The notes below the pieces were generated by a model. The model did no database searches, was not told where the DNA came from, and worked only from the letters and a program-made list of their open reading frames with translations. A program made the translations under genes and the position numbers. Of a DNA stretch of 64,000 nt, positions 29,209 through 38,313 are shown piece by piece. Position 1 is the stretch's first letter. Each line of letters starts with the position of its first letter. Origin of the DNA: Trueperaceae bacterium (GTDB taxonomy: Bacteria > Deinococcota > Deinococci > Deinococcales > Trueperaceae); NCBI GenBank assembly GCA_036381595.1, contig DASVCN010000002.1, positions 1-64,000 of the forward strand. Reading direction: 5' to 3'.

Positions 29209-30549
29209 CTACCCCTCGATAGTCAGAAGGAACGGCTCCTCGATCGCCTCGCAGATCCAGCGGAGGAACCTGGCGGCGGCAGCGCCATCGATGAGACGGT
29301 GATCGTAAGTGAGCGACACCGGCATGATCAGCCGAGGAACGAACTTGCCTTTGTCGCGATCGAATACCGGCTGGTAATCGCCCCGTGACACCCCCAGAAT
29401 CGCAACATCGGGCGGGTTGACGATGGGAGTGAAGCCGGTACCGCCGATCCCTCCCAGGTTGCTCACGCTGAAGTTGCCGCCCTGCATCTCATCCAGTCCC
29501 AGCTTCCGGTCGCGCGCCTTCTCTGCCAACTCGCCCAGCTCGACAGCGAGCTGGATCATGCTCTTCTTGTCGGCGTCCCGGATGACCGGGACCAGCAGCC
29601 CTGAGTCGGTGTCTACAGCTACCCCTACGTTCACGTACTTCTTGTAGACGATCTCCTGCGCGTCGGTGTCGATGGAGGCGTTGAAGTCGGGGAAGCGCCT
29701 GAGGGCGGCGGCCACGATCTTGAGGATCATGGCGGTGGGCGTGAGCTTGGCCCCCACCTCCTCGGCACGCTTGCCGTAACGCTTTCGCAGGCGCTCGAAC
29801 TCCGTGATGTCGGCCTTGTCGAAGTGGGTGACCATCGGCACGGTCGCCCAGGCATTGGTCATCGACCTGACCGTCGCCTTGCGGACGCCGCTCATAGGCT
29901 TGCGCTCCACCTCGCCCCACTTCGAGAAGTCGGGCAGAGGGGCCGCCGCCGGGCGTGCCGGACCGGCGCTGGCGGCTGCGCCTCCCTCGACGAAGCGGAT
30001 GACGTCCTGGGCCGAGATCCTGCCGAGCAGTCCGCTGCCCGGTACCTGCCGGATGTCGATCCCCTTCTCCCGGGCCAGCCGCCTCACCGACGGAGCAGCC
30101 GGGACGAGGCCGCCATCGCCCCCGGCTTCTCTGGCCGGTGTCGGTGGCGTGGGCCGGCGCTGCGATGCCTGCAGCGGACCGGTCTCGGCCCCATCGCGCG
30201 GCTCGCCCTCGCGGCGCCGTTCCGCCGGCACCGGTGAGCCTCGGCCTTCATCCGGCTTCGCTTCGACGGCTTCCGGTTCGGCCTCCGCCGCAGGCTTCTC
30301 CGCTGCGTCGCTGCCCTCACCAACGGTGAGAACCACCTGCCCGACCTTGGCCTCTTCGTTCTCCTTGACCCCTATCGACTCGACGGTGCCCGCCACGGTG
30401 GAGGGGACCTCTACCACCGCCTTGTCCGTCTCCAGCTCGAGCACGGGCTGGTCGACCTCGATCCGGTCACCCACGTCGACCAGAACACGGACGACGGTGC
30501 CGGCCTCGATGCCCTCACCGACCTCCGGGAGCTTGAACTCTTTAGCCAC
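29209..30549 (-). CDS. aceF: Pyruvate dehydrogenase E2 (dihydrolipoyl acetyltransferase)
   Basis: 446 residues from the GTG at 30549, chosen because GGGAG lies 7 bases upstream; another GTG two codons earlier is too close to it. One lipoyl domain (1-75) with the lipoylated Lys43 in ETDKAVVEVP, a Pro/Ala/Glu-rich linker (~80-145), an E3/E1-binding domain (~148-185; APSVRRLAREKGID) and the catalytic core ending in DHRLIDGAAAARF. Transfers acetyl from lipoamide to CoA. It follows aceE by 12 bases. No E3 (lpd) gene lies nearby. Confidence 0.95.
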   Translation of the reverse strand: MAKEFKLPEVGEGIEAGTVVRVLVDVGDRIEVDQPVLELETDKAVVEVPSTVAGTVESIGVKENEEAKVGQVVLTVGEGSDAAEKPAAEAEPEAVEAKPDEGRGSPVPAERRREGEPRDGAETGPLQASQRRPTPPTPAREAGGDGGLVPAAPSVRRLAREKGIDIRQVPGSGLLGRISAQDVIRFVEGGAAASAGPARPAAAPLPDFSKWGEVERKPMSGVRKATVRSMTNAWATVPMVTHFDKADITEFERLRKRYGKRAEEVGAKLTPTAMILKIVAAALRRFPDFNASIDTDAQEIVYKKYVNVGVAVDTDSGLLVPVIRDADKKSMIQLAVELGELAEKARDRKLGLDEMQGGNFSVSNLGGIGGTGFTPIVNPPDVAILGVSRGDYQPVFDRDKGKFVPRLIMPVSLTYDHRLIDGAAAARFLRWICEAIEEPFLLTIEG

Positions 30550-30561
30550 TTGCACTCTCCC

Positions 30562-33297
30562 TCAGGAAACGAACGGGTTCCGCTTGTCCCCGTCGATCTC
30601 CAGGTCCTTCATCGCCCGGACAACGGTATCACGGCCGAGTTCACCCTCGTCAGCGAGGGCCGAGAGCGTCGCGATCGCGATGTACCTCGCGTCGACCTCG
30701 AAGAAGTCGCGCAGCTCCTCACGCGCCTCGCTTCGTCCGAAACCGTCGGTACCGAGAGCGACCATGCGCCGCGGCAGGTGGCCGGAGAGCGCGTCGGGCA
30801 GCAGTCTCAGGTAGTCTGACGCCGCGACGAACACCCCTTCGCGGTCCGCCAGTGTCGACGCTACGAAACTGGTGCGAGGCTCTTCCTGCGGATGCAGCCT
30901 GTTCCAACGTTCCGTCTGGAGGGCGTCCAGGTGCAACTCCTTGTATGAGGTCGCGCTCCAGACGTCGGCGGCCACCTCGTACTTGGCCAGCAGCTCCTGT
31001 GCCTCGAGTACCTCGTTCATGATCGAGCCGGAACCGAACAGTTGCGCCCGCATCTTGAACTTGCCCTTGCCCTTGCCATGAGGTGACGGCCGGAAGAGGT
31101 AGAGCCCCTTCAGTACACCCCGCTCGAGCTCCTCGCGACTCAGGTGTTCCGGCGCGGCCGGCTGCGGGTAGTTCTCGTTGCCGATGGTGAGGTAGTACTG
31201 CAGGTCCTCCTGCTCCCGGTACATCCGCCTCATGCCGTCCCGGATCACGATCGCCAGTTCGTAGGCGAACGCCGGGTCGTAGGCCTTGAGGGTGGGTACC
31301 GGATAGGCCAGCACATGCGAGTTGCCGTCCTGGTGCTGCAGGCCCTCGCCAGCGAGGGTGGTACGTCCGGCAGTAGCGCCGAGCATGAAGCCGCGGGTGC
31401 GCATGTCGCCCGCCGCCCATACGAGGTCGCCTATGCGCTGGAAACCGAACATCGAGTAGTAGACGAAGAAGGGGATGGTGTTGACGCCATGCGTTGCGTA
31501 GGCGGTACCCGCTGCGATGTAGGAGGAGATCGAGCCGGCCTCGGTGATCCCCTCCTCGAGGATCTGGCCGTCCTTCGACTCCTTGTAGTAGAGCAGGTTC
31601 TCCTTGTCGACAGGCTCGTAGAGCTGGCCGATGCTCGAGTAGATGCCTATCTGCCGGAAAAGCGCCTCCATGCCGAAGGTGCGGGCCTCGTCGGGGATGA
31701 TCGGCACCACCAGCCGGCCCCAGGTCTCGTCGCGAAGCAGCTTGCGGAGGATCGATACGAAGACCATCGTGGTCGAGACGGCGCGCTCGCCGGTGCCCTC
31801 GAAGAACTCCTCGAACAGTTCGCTCGCCGGGGGATCGAGGGGTTCCGCCTTCACCCGCCGTTGCGGCACGAATCCGCCCAACGCCTCGCGCCGCTCGATC
31901 AGATAGCGGAACTCGGGACTGTCTTCCGGCGGGCGGTAGAAGGGGAACTTCCCTATCTCATCGTCGGAGATGGGTATGTCGAAGCGGTCGCGGAAGGCCC
32001 GCATCTCGTCCTCGGTGAGCTTCTTCTGCTGGTGGGTGACGTTCTTCCCTTCGCCCGATTCGCCTAGTCCGTAACCCTTGACGGTGCGGGCGAGGATCGC
32101 GACCGGCGAGCCGCTGTGTTCCACGGCGCGTTTGTACGCCGCGAACACCTTGATCGGGTCGTGACCGCCCCGGTTGAGCTGATCGATGTCCTCATCGCTC
32201 CAGCCTTCTATGAGCTTCTGGAGCTGGGGGGTGTTGAAGAACTTCTCGCGCAACTCCTCGGCCCCGAAGGCGGCGTAGCGCTGCGATTCGCCGTCGACGA
32301 GCTGATTGAAGCGCTCGATGAGCACGCCTTCCTCGTCCTTCTCGAGGAGAGCATCCCAGCCCCGGCCCCAGGCGACCTTGATCACGTGCCAGCCGGCGCC
32401 CCGGAAGAGACCCTCGAGCTCCTGCATGATCTGTCCGTTGCCGTACACCGGCCCGTCGAGGCGCTGCAGGTTGCAGTTGACGACCCAGATGAGGTTGTCC
32501 AGTTTCTCCCGTTTCGCGACCTTGATAGCCCCCAGGGTTTCCGGTTCGTCGGTCTCACCATCTCCCAGGAACGCCCACACCTTGCCGTTGCCACGCGGCT
32601 TGAGGCCGCGGTTCTCAAGATAGCGATTGAAGCGCGCCTGATAGATCGACATGATCGGCCCGAGGCCCATCGATACCGTGGGAAAGCTCCAGTAGTCGGG
32701 CATGAGCCACGGGTGCGGGTAGGAGGAGAGCCCCGGGTCGTCCTGGAGTTCGCGCCGGAAGTTCCGCAGGCGCTCCACGTCGAAACGCCGCTCGAGGTAG
32801 GAGCGAGCGTAGATACCGGGCGAGGAGTGCCCCTGGAAGTAGATCTGATCGGCGTCGACGCCTGCGTCCGGACCACGGAAGAAGTGGTTGAAACCCACCT
32901 CGTAGAGGGTTGCAGCCGAGGCGTAACTGGAGATGTGGCCGCCGATCCCGTCCGAGAGCTTGTTCGCTCGCACCACCATGGCCATCGCGTTCCAGCGGAT
33001 GAGGTTGCGGATCCGCCGCTCGAGCTGAAGGTCGCCGGGATACTCGGGCTCTTCCTCGCCCGGGATGGTGTTCACGTACGGGGTGGTCTGGGTGAACTCC
33101 AGCTCCACGCCGTGTCGCCTGGCATGGCCCTCGAGCCTATCGAGGATCTCCAGGACTCGTTCGGGCCCGCCCGAGGCGAGTACGTAATCGAGCGACTCGA
33201 GCCACTCGCGCGTCTCGATCCGATCCAGTTCCCGCCTCTCGGCCGGCTCCAGTTGCGAACGATCGACGTTCAGTAGTTCGTCCAGTACGTCTGCCAT
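30562..33297 (-). CDS. aceE: Pyruvate dehydrogenase E1 (homodimeric)
   Basis: 911 residues from the ATG at 33297 (a GTG 7 codons upstream is possible). Decarboxylates pyruvate with thiamine diphosphate. The TPP motif [21 protein letters not shown] (~230) ends in [26 protein letters not shown] and the [14 protein letters not shown] segment are typical of the E. coli-type single-chain E1. TAGACT (33432-33437) may be the -10 of a promoter giving a ~130-base leader. Co-transcribed with aceF. Confidence 0.96.
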   Translation of the reverse strand: MADVLDELLNVDRSQLEPAERRELDRIETREWLESLDYVLASGGPERVLEILDRLEGHARRHGVELEFTQTTPYVNTIPGEEEPEYPGDLQLERRIRNLIRWNAMAMVVRANKLSDGIGGHISSYASAATLYEVGFNHFFRGPDAGVDADQIYFQGHSSPGIYARSYLERRFDVERLRNFRRELQDDPGLSSYPHPWLMPDYWSFPTVSMGLGPIMSIYQARFNRYLENRGLKPRGNGKVWAFLGDGETDEPETLGAIKVAKREKLDNLIWVVNCNLQRLDGPVYGNGQIMQELEGLFRGAGWHVIKVAWGRGWDALLEKDEEGVLIERFNQLVDGESQRYAAFGAEELREKFFNTPQLQKLIEGWSDEDIDQLNRGGHDPIKVFAAYKRAVEHSGSPVAILARTVKGYGLGESGEGKNVTHQQKKLTEDEMRAFRDRFDIPISDDEIGKFPFYRPPEDSPEFRYLIERREALGGFVPQRRVKAEPLDPPASELFEEFFEGTGERAVSTTMVFVSILRKLLRDETWGRLVVPIIPDEARTFGMEALFRQIGIYSSIGQLYEPVDKENLLYYKESKDGQILEEGITEAGSISSYIAAGTAYATHGVNTIPFFVYYSMFGFQRIGDLVWAAGDMRTRGFMLGATAGRTTLAGEGLQHQDGNSHVLAYPVPTLKAYDPAFAYELAIVIRDGMRRMYREQEDLQYYLTIGNENYPQPAAPEHLSREELERGVLKGLYLFRPSPHGKGKGKFKMRAQLFGSGSIMNEVLEAQELLAKYEVAADVWSATSYKELHLDALQTERWNRLHPQEEPRTSFVASTLADREGVFVAASDYLRLLPDALSGHLPRRMVALGTDGFGRSEAREELRDFFEVDARYIAIATLSALADEGELGRDTVVRAMKDLEIDGDKRNPFVS

Positions 33298-33498
33298 TGC
33301 CAGCTTCTGTCCTCTCACGAGTGGACGTGCATCGTCGTTCCGGCGTGATCGTCTCTTGCGGTGCCGGGTGGATCCTTCGATGCCGTCGTCGCCTCTGCTT
33401 GTGTTGCGCCCGTCGACGGGCCTGTCGACCCAGTCTACACCCCGGCGCTCGGCGCTCCGAAGCCGCTACTAACGTAATTTCTCCGGCTCGGGTGTGCT

Positions 33499-33723
33499 TC
33501 AGCGGAAGTAGCGGAGCAGCCAGGCGATCAGGTTCAGCAGGATGGTCAGGCCTACGCTCACCACCAGCATCGACCCGAGCGGGATGAACACCCGGGTGTT
33601 GCCGCGGCGGATGTCTATATCCCCTGGCAGCGAACCGAACCAGGAGAGGGCTCGGGGGAAGAAGGCGAGGAGAACGCCGGCCAGTAGCAGGAGCAGTCCG
33701 AAGATGATCAGAAGTCTTGCCAT
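33499..33723 (-). CDS. DUF2905 small membrane protein
   Basis: 74 residues with two membrane segments (~3-23 and ~47-70) joined by the conserved loop PRALSWFGSLPGDIDIRRGNTR, the DUF2905 pattern. Function unknown. A TATATC element lies 8 bases before the ATG, so it may have a leaderless mRNA. It precedes aceE on the same strand but a ~200-base gap separates them. Confidence 0.88.
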   Translation of the reverse strand: MARLLIIFGLLLLLAGVLLAFFPRALSWFGSLPGDIDIRRGNTRVFIPLGSMLVVSVGLTILLNLIAWLLRYFR

Positions 33724-33918
33724 CGCCCGAGGATATAGCGGAGCGGAAGCGGGCAGGTGGCCCCTTTACCTGCTCGAGAAGCTGCTCCCGGGGCAGGTCG
33801 GCGGTGCCGGTGCTCGGCCAGTTCACCGGTTCCCAGAGCTATCTTCCGGAAGGGGTATCGTTCGGAGGCGCGAAGAGCCGACGGGTGCAGCTGCCCGCCC
33901 GTCCGACCGAGGAACCGC

Positions 33919-35784
33919 ATGGACTTCAGCAGGAACATCGTACTCAAGGAGAACTACGCCTTCCTGGTGGCGGACCAGGAAGGCCAGGTGGAACGAGGCG
34001 AGCGCGGCCTGTACAGCAGAGATACCCGCTTCCTCGACCGCTACCGTTGGCGAGTCACACCGGAGCTGCAGACGCTGCTCATCGACTCGGCGCGCCCCGA
34101 CCGGTTCCGGGCGCACCATGCCCTCCTCGACAACCATCACCAACAGCTGGCTCTGCGACGTACGGTCAGGGTGAGCGCCGATCGACTGCTCGACACGCTG
34201 GTCGTCGAAGCAACCGGTCTCGAGCCCAGGGTCGTGACTCTCGAACTCGAGTTCGACAGCGACTTCGCCGACCTGTTCGAGGTTCGCGGCTGGGGGGAGA
34301 CCGACCGGCGAGTGAAGCGCAAGCATGAAGGCAGCAACGCTCGACTCGACTACCGGGCGCGTGATGGCCGCGAGATCGCCACCCTGCTGTCGCTGTCGGA
34401 GGCCCCAGAGTGGAAGGACACGGGCAGGGCTCGATTCGTTCTCGAACTCCAGCCGGGCGAAACGCGAACGCTGGAAGTCGAGGTGGAGATGCAGGACGGC
34501 AGCGTCGAGGTCGTGCCCCGCATCGACTACCTGGAGTGGCGCGAGCGGTTCTCGGCCCTGTCGATCCCGACGGGCAGGCAGCGGGTGGTTCAGAGGGCGA
34601 TCGACGACCTGCGCGCGCTGCTCCTCTTCACCGAGGACGGCCCCTTCCCTGCCGCCGGCATCCCCTGGTTCGTGGCCGCGTTCGGGCGCGACGCCCTGTT
34701 GACGGGCGCGATGCTGCTGCCGTGGGCTTCCGAAGTCGCCGAGGGAACACTCCGGTACCTCGCCCGTCACCAGGGGAAGCGGCACGATCCGTTCCGCGCC
34801 GAAGCCCCCGGGAAGATCATGCACGAGTTGCGCTTCGGCGAACTCGCCCGCACCGGCCGGGTGCCTCACTCCCCCTACTACGGCACGGTCGATGCGACTC
34901 CGCTCTTCATAGTCCTTCTGGGCAGACTCCATGAGACCGCAGGCAGGCCCGAACTGGTGCGGGAGCTCAGGCCCAACTGGGAGGCTGCCCTCGACTGGAT
35001 GGAGCGCGAGGGCGACATCGACGGCGACGGTTTCCTCGAGTTCACGCCGGCACGGCCCGGGGAGGGGCTGAACGTTCAGTCGTGGAAAGACTCCGAGGAC
35101 TCCATGAGTCACTCGGACGGCACACTCGCTCAGGGTGAACTGGCCGTCTCCGAGGTCCAGGGCTACGCCTTCGAGGCGTACCTGGCGGCCGCCAGCTTCT
35201 ACGCAGAACTCGGCGAGGCGGAGGCAGCTTCACGCTATCGGGAGCGTGCCGGGGAGCTTCGGGCCGCCTTCGACGGAGCGTTCTGGATCGAAGAGATGGG
35301 CACCTACGCGCTGGCGCTGGATGGTGAGAAGAGACCCCTCGCGGTCCACAACTCCGATGCCGGTCACCTGTTGTGGAGCGGCATAGTGCCCCGGGAGCGG
35401 GCGCCCAGACTGGTCGAGACGCTCTTCTCGGCCAAGAACTGGAGCGGTTGGGGCTTCCGCACGCTCGGCAGCACCGAACGGCGTTACAACCCGGTCTCCT
35501 ACCACAACGGCTCGGTGTGGCCTCACGACAGCGCCCTGATAGCGGCAGGAATGGCCAACTACGGCTTCACAGCCGAGGCTTCCCGGGTAAGAGATGCTCT
35601 CTTCGACCTGGCCCAGACCCAACCCGACCTGCGGCTGCCCGAGCTGGTCGGAGGCTACGACCGGAGCCCGGCTCACTCGCCCGGATCCACTTCCAGCCCG
35701 CCGATCCCCTACCCGGTCGCGTGCAGACCGCAGGCCTGGGACGCGGCTACGACCGTCTACCTGCTGTCGCTGCCGGACGATTGA
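33919..35784 (+). CDS. Amylo-alpha-1,6-glucosidase family enzyme (glycogen debranching type)
   Basis: 621 residues from the ATG at 33919, which has GAGGA 5 bases upstream; the open frame extends 54 codons further without homology. N-terminal beta-sandwich domain (~1-200; LKENYAFLVADQEGQVERGERGLYSRDTRFLDRY), then an (alpha/alpha)6 catalytic domain (~220-615) with WFVAAFGRDALLTGAMLLPW, HELRFGELARTGRVPHSPYYGTVDATPLF and YHNGSVWPHDSALIAAG. Probably hydrolyses alpha-1,6 branch points in glycogen or oligosaccharides in the cytoplasm. The glgX/treX type is excluded by the fold. Confidence 0.9.
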   Translation: MDFSRNIVLKENYAFLVADQEGQVERGERGLYSRDTRFLDRYRWRVTPELQTLLIDSARPDRFRAHHALLDNHHQQLALRRTVRVSADRLLDTLVVEATGLEPRVVTLELEFDSDFADLFEVRGWGETDRRVKRKHEGSNARLDYRARDGREIATLLSLSEAPEWKDTGRARFVLELQPGETRTLEVEVEMQDGSVEVVPRIDYLEWRERFSALSIPTGRQRVVQRAIDDLRALLLFTEDGPFPAAGIPWFVAAFGRDALLTGAMLLPWASEVAEGTLRYLARHQGKRHDPFRAEAPGKIMHELRFGELARTGRVPHSPYYGTVDATPLFIVLLGRLHETAGRPELVRELRPNWEAALDWMEREGDIDGDGFLEFTPARPGEGLNVQSWKDSEDSMSHSDGTLAQGELAVSEVQGYAFEAYLAAASFYAELGEAEAASRYRERAGELRAAFDGAFWIEEMGTYALALDGEKRPLAVHNSDAGHLLWSGIVPRERAPRLVETLFSAKNWSGWGFRTLGSTERRYNPVSYHNGSVWPHDSALIAAGMANYGFTAEASRVRDALFDLAQTQPDLRLPELVGGYDRSPAHSPGSTSSPPIPYPVACRPQAWDAATTVYLLSLPDD

Positions 35785-35854
35785 GAGCCCGAGCGGTCCG
35801 TCTCGGCCCTCTGCCTCCACCGGAGAGGCAGGTGACGAGCGCCGGGGGAGGGTA

Positions 35855-35885
35855 TAGCTACGGGCGGGAGGCGCCGCCCGAGCTA
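35855..35885. terminator. Bidirectional terminator between glucosidase and terC genes
   Basis: Stem of 12 bp with one bulged A: TAGCT(a)CGGGCGG / CCGCCCGAGCTA, 6-base loop. It lies 3 bases after the terC stop on the minus strand and 70 bases after the glucosidase stop on the plus strand. A smaller 7-bp hairpin (CTGCCTC / GAGGCAG) is at 35811-35831. Neither has a good T tract. Confidence 0.55.
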
Positions 35886-35888
35886 CCT

Positions 35889-36854
35889 TCACTCGTGATG
35901 AGCCTCGGTCTTCATCGCGCTGCCTTCGGGGATGTGCTTGCGCTTCTTGCTCATGAGCGACGCCCCGATGCTGACCGCCAGTACCGCCACGATCACCGCC
36001 AAGCTCATCCAGGTAGGCGGGTGCCAGAAGGCGCTCACGAGCATCTTCACGCCTACGTAGCTCAGGATCACGGCGAGGCCATACTCGAGGTAGACGAACC
36101 TGTCGATGATGCCAGCCAGCAGGAAGTAGAGGCTCCTGAGGCCCAGGATCGCGAAGATGTTACTGGTGAAGACGATGAACGGCTCCTGGGTGATGGCGAA
36201 GATGGCGGGAATGCTGTCTACGGCGAATACGACGTCGGTCGCTTCGATGAGCACGAGGACCAGCAGCAACGGCGTAGCGGCAAGCTGACCGCCGTTCCGG
36301 ATGAAGAAGCGGGAGCCGTGGTACCGCTCGGTAATCGGTATGAAGCGGCGTATGAGCCGGAGAATCGGATTCCGTTGTACGTCGATCAGCTCGTCGTCGT
36401 CGCCCTTGAAGAGCAGGCGCAGACCGGCGAACACCAGGAAGGCGCCGAAGAAGTAGATGATCCAATGGAAGTTCTCGATCAGGGCGACACCGAGGAAGAT
36501 CATCGCCCCGCGCATGAGGAGCGCCCCGAGGATCCCCCAGAAGAGCACGCGGTGCTGATAGCGTGCCGGCACCGAGAAAGCGGAGAAGAGCAGCACGAAG
36601 ACGAATATGTTGTCGACAGAGAGCGAGTATTCGATCAGGTAGCCGGTGAGGAACTCGATCCCCACCTGGGGTCCGGCCAGGAAGTAGAGTCCGGCGTTGA
36701 AGAGCAGACCGAGGCTCACCCAGAACGCCACCCAGCGGGCGGCCTCGCCTACCGAGATGACGTGCTCCTTGCGGTTGAAGACGCCCAGGTCCAGAGCCAG
36801 CATCGCCAGGACGAAGACCAGGAATCCGATCCAGAAGATTAGCGGGACTTCCAC
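35889..36854 (-). CDS. alx: TerC/Alx-family membrane protein under Mn2+ riboswitch
   Basis: 321 residues, the longer Alx-type TerC with nine or so membrane segments. The acidic motifs EYSLSVDNIFVFVLLF (~75-90) and EATDVVFAVDSIPAIFAIT (~205-225) are present. E. coli Alx exports Mn2+ and is controlled by a yybP-ykoY riboswitch; the same motif lies upstream here, so a manganese role is well supported. The GTG start has GGAGG 8 bases upstream. The C terminus is basic then acidic (SKKRKHIPEGSAMKTEAHHE). Confidence 0.93.
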   Translation of the reverse strand: MEVPLIFWIGFLVFVLAMLALDLGVFNRKEHVISVGEAARWVAFWVSLGLLFNAGLYFLAGPQVGIEFLTGYLIEYSLSVDNIFVFVLLFSAFSVPARYQHRVLFWGILGALLMRGAMIFLGVALIENFHWIIYFFGAFLVFAGLRLLFKGDDDELIDVQRNPILRLIRRFIPITERYHGSRFFIRNGGQLAATPLLLVLVLIEATDVVFAVDSIPAIFAITQEPFIVFTSNIFAILGLRSLYFLLAGIIDRFVYLEYGLAVILSYVGVKMLVSAFWHPPTWMSLAVIVAVLAVSIGASLMSKKRKHIPEGSAMKTEAHHE

Positions 36855-36872
36855 GAGTTAGGCCTCCTGACT

Positions 36873-36897
36873 AGCCGCGGCCGCGCCGGCCGCAGCT
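36873..36897 (-). promoter_or_regulatory. Riboswitch expression-platform hairpin
   Basis: An 11-bp stem with one G-U pair (AGCTGCGGCCG / CGGCCGCGGCT, 3-base loop) stands between the aptamer and the GGAGG of the alx gene, starting only 5 bases from the ribosome site. It has no T tract, so control by translation initiation is more likely than by termination. Confidence 0.5.
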
Positions 36898-36898
36898 G

Positions 36899-37003
36899 TC
36901 AGGTCTCGCTTCTATCCTCGCGCACCGGGCTCCCCGCCGGAGACCGTGTTGACGATGCGCAACCCCGATTTGAGATTTGTGTCGGGTGGCTACTCCCCTG
37001 TGC
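36899..37003 (-). ncRNA. yybP-ykoY (Mn2+) riboswitch
   Basis: On the minus strand the two conserved loops of this class are present: GGGGAGTAGC (36989-36998) and GCGAGACC (36902-36909), with an intervening ATCGTCAACACGG segment. The outer P1 helix can form from CAGG just before the first motif and CCTG just after the second. It lies directly upstream of an Alx-type gene, the classic target. A TACGAT -10 element (37010-37015) places the transcript start just before the aptamer. Confidence 0.9.
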
Positions 37004-37015
37004 CCGCACATCGTA

Positions 37016-37194
37016 CTACGTGACCGACGGACCAAGTGTCGGTCGGGGCTTGGACCCCAGTTCACGGCCCCGAGTTCAGGGCCCGGAGCCCGTGACCCGG
37101 GGCGGAGTCGGTGCCCCCCATGTGTCGGTCGAGCCCAGGGCCCCAGAGCCGGAACCGTCGCGACCCTTCGCTCCCGTCGAGTCCGCGGACGTGC
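37016..37194. other. Non-coding GC-rich stretch with an imperfect direct repeat
   Basis: Lies between the alx promoter and the end of the nucleosidase gene. It holds no credible open frame. Two 24-base segments beginning TGTCGGTCG and ending CCCCAG (37037-37060 and 37123-37146) match at 19 of 24 positions. Other short GC-rich inverted repeats (ACCGAC / GTCGGT at 37023-37043) are present, possibly the terminator of the upstream rRNA-like GC-rich transcript or simple sequence; I assign no function. Confidence 0.4.
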
Positions 37195-37914
37195 TCAGAG
37201 TCGGCGCAGCATCGCTCGAACGAGCGCCTTCGCCCGCCCGGCCGCCAACTCGGTGAACTCGCGGAACGACATCTGAGCCTCACCGTCGGCGCTGTCGCTT
37301 ATAGAGCGGATGATCACGAAGGGGACGCCCGCACGGTTACACACCTGGGCCACTGCCGCCCCCTCCATCTCGACGCAGGTCGCGGCGAACACCTCTCGCA
37401 GGTGGGTGGTGCGGGCGGTGTCCGCTACGAACTGATCACCCGATGCCACCCGGCCCCTCAAGATCTGCACTTCGCCGAACTCCTCGCTGTCAGCCGCAAG
37501 CCGGGCTGCCGCCTCGAGCGCAATTTCTACCAGGTCCGGCGCGGCCTTCCAGACCAGGGCCTCGCCCGGTACCCTGCCCAGCTCGTAGCCAAGGGCTGTC
37601 ACGTCCACATCGTGCTGCAGTGCCTCGACACCGACTACCAGGTCGCCTGTGCTCAGAGAAGGATCGACAGCACCGGCGACACCGGTGAAGATGAGGGCGC
37701 GCGGGCCCGCCGACGCGAGCAGTTGCGCAACGGCCGCGGCGTTGACCTTGCCGACCCCCGACCGAGCCAGCACGACCTCTTTCCCCTCGAGTCGCCCGCG
37801 GTGGATGACGACACCCGAGGAGATCTCCTGGCTACGGGCCTCGAGGGCTTCGAGCAGCGCCTGGATCTCCTCCGGCATTGCGCCGAGGATGGCTACCGGT
37901 CCGGGAGGACTCAA
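37195..37914 (-). CDS. mtnN: 5'-methylthioadenosine/S-adenosylhomocysteine nucleosidase
   Basis: 239 residues from the TTG at 37914. Cleaves the glycosidic bond of MTA and SAH, recycling the products of SAM use. Family motifs: VAILGAMPEEIQALLEAL at the start, FTGVAGAV (~80), CVEMEGAAVAQV with the catalytic Glu (~175) and IRSISDSADGEAQ with the catalytic Asp (~200). The TTG is chosen because GGAG lies 8 bases upstream; the longer GTG start at 37965 would fall inside the HU terminator hairpin. Works with MetH and the MetF-like protein in the methionine cycle. Confidence 0.9.
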   Translation of the reverse strand: MSPPGPVAILGAMPEEIQALLEALEARSQEISSGVVIHRGRLEGKEVVLARSGVGKVNAAAVAQLLASAGPRALIFTGVAGAVDPSLSTGDLVVGVEALQHDVDVTALGYELGRVPGEALVWKAAPDLVEIALEAAARLAADSEEFGEVQILRGRVASGDQFVADTARTTHLREVFAATCVEMEGAAVAQVCNRAGVPFVIIRSISDSADGEAQMSFREFTELAAGRAKALVRAMLRRL

Positions 37915-37933
37915 GTGGTGATCTCCAAAGGCC

Positions 37934-37963
37934 GAGGGCGCCCCGTCGGTGCGGAGCGCCCTC
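37934..37963 (-). terminator. HU gene terminator
   Basis: Perfect 8-bp stem GAGGGCGC / GCGCCCTC with a 14-base loop that can form three more pairs (CCG / CGG), 15 bases after the hup stop and followed by GGCCTTTGG. It separates the highly expressed hup transcript from mtnN, whose ribosome site lies just beyond. Confidence 0.6.
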
Positions 37964-37977
37964 ACATCAGTGCGAGT

Positions 37978-38256
37978 TTACTGAACGCTGTCCTTGAGAC
38001 CTTTGCCGGGCTTGAACGCCGGGTACTTGCTCGCCGGGATCTCGATGCGATCGGTCGTGCCTGGCTTGACGCCGCTGCGGGCCTTGCGCTCGCGCACTTC
38101 GAAGGTGCCGAAGCCGGTGAGTTGCACCTTCTCACCCTTCTTGAGGTTGGTCGTCACGCGGCCGAGCATGCCGTCGATAACCGCCTTGACGTCCTTCTTG
38201 CTCATGCCGGTCTCTCCAGCAATCTGATCGACTAGATCTGCCTTGGAAACTGCCAC
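37978..38256 (-). CDS. hup: HU-family DNA-binding protein
   Basis: 92 residues from the GTG at 38256, preceded by AAGGAGG at ideal spacing; the open frame continues upstream without homology. The HU signature is complete: KADLVDQIAGETGMSKKDVKAVID, the GFGTFEVRERKARSGVKPGTTDRIEIPASKYPAFKPGKGLKD arm region and C terminus. Bends and compacts DNA in the nucleoid as a dimer. The strong ribosome site and terminator fit high expression. Confidence 0.97.
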   Translation of the reverse strand: MAVSKADLVDQIAGETGMSKKDVKAVIDGMLGRVTTNLKKGEKVQLTGFGTFEVRERKARSGVKPGTTDRIEIPASKYPAFKPGKGLKDSVQ

Positions 38257-38283
38257 TGAGTCCCTCCTTTCGAGAACTGCCCT

Positions 38284-38313
38284 AAGGTACCAGCGGCCGT
38301 GAAGGTTTGGCAA
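38284..38313 (-). promoter_or_regulatory. Candidate hup promoter
   Basis: On the minus strand TTGCCA (38308-38313), 18 bases, then TACCTT (38284-38289), giving a leader of about 20 bases before the GTG. The -10 match is partial (3 of 6), but the same TACCTT occurs in the candidate small-RNA promoter at 63675. Confidence 0.4.

Noticed and set aside
35373-36842. 489-codon plus-strand frame opposite the alx gene, and similar frames opposite aceE, amyloglucosidase and the permeases
   Set aside because: Repetitive charged translations (Glu, His, Gln rich) are typical mirror images of membrane or enzyme genes in GC-rich DNA, with no ribosome sites and with real genes on the other strand.
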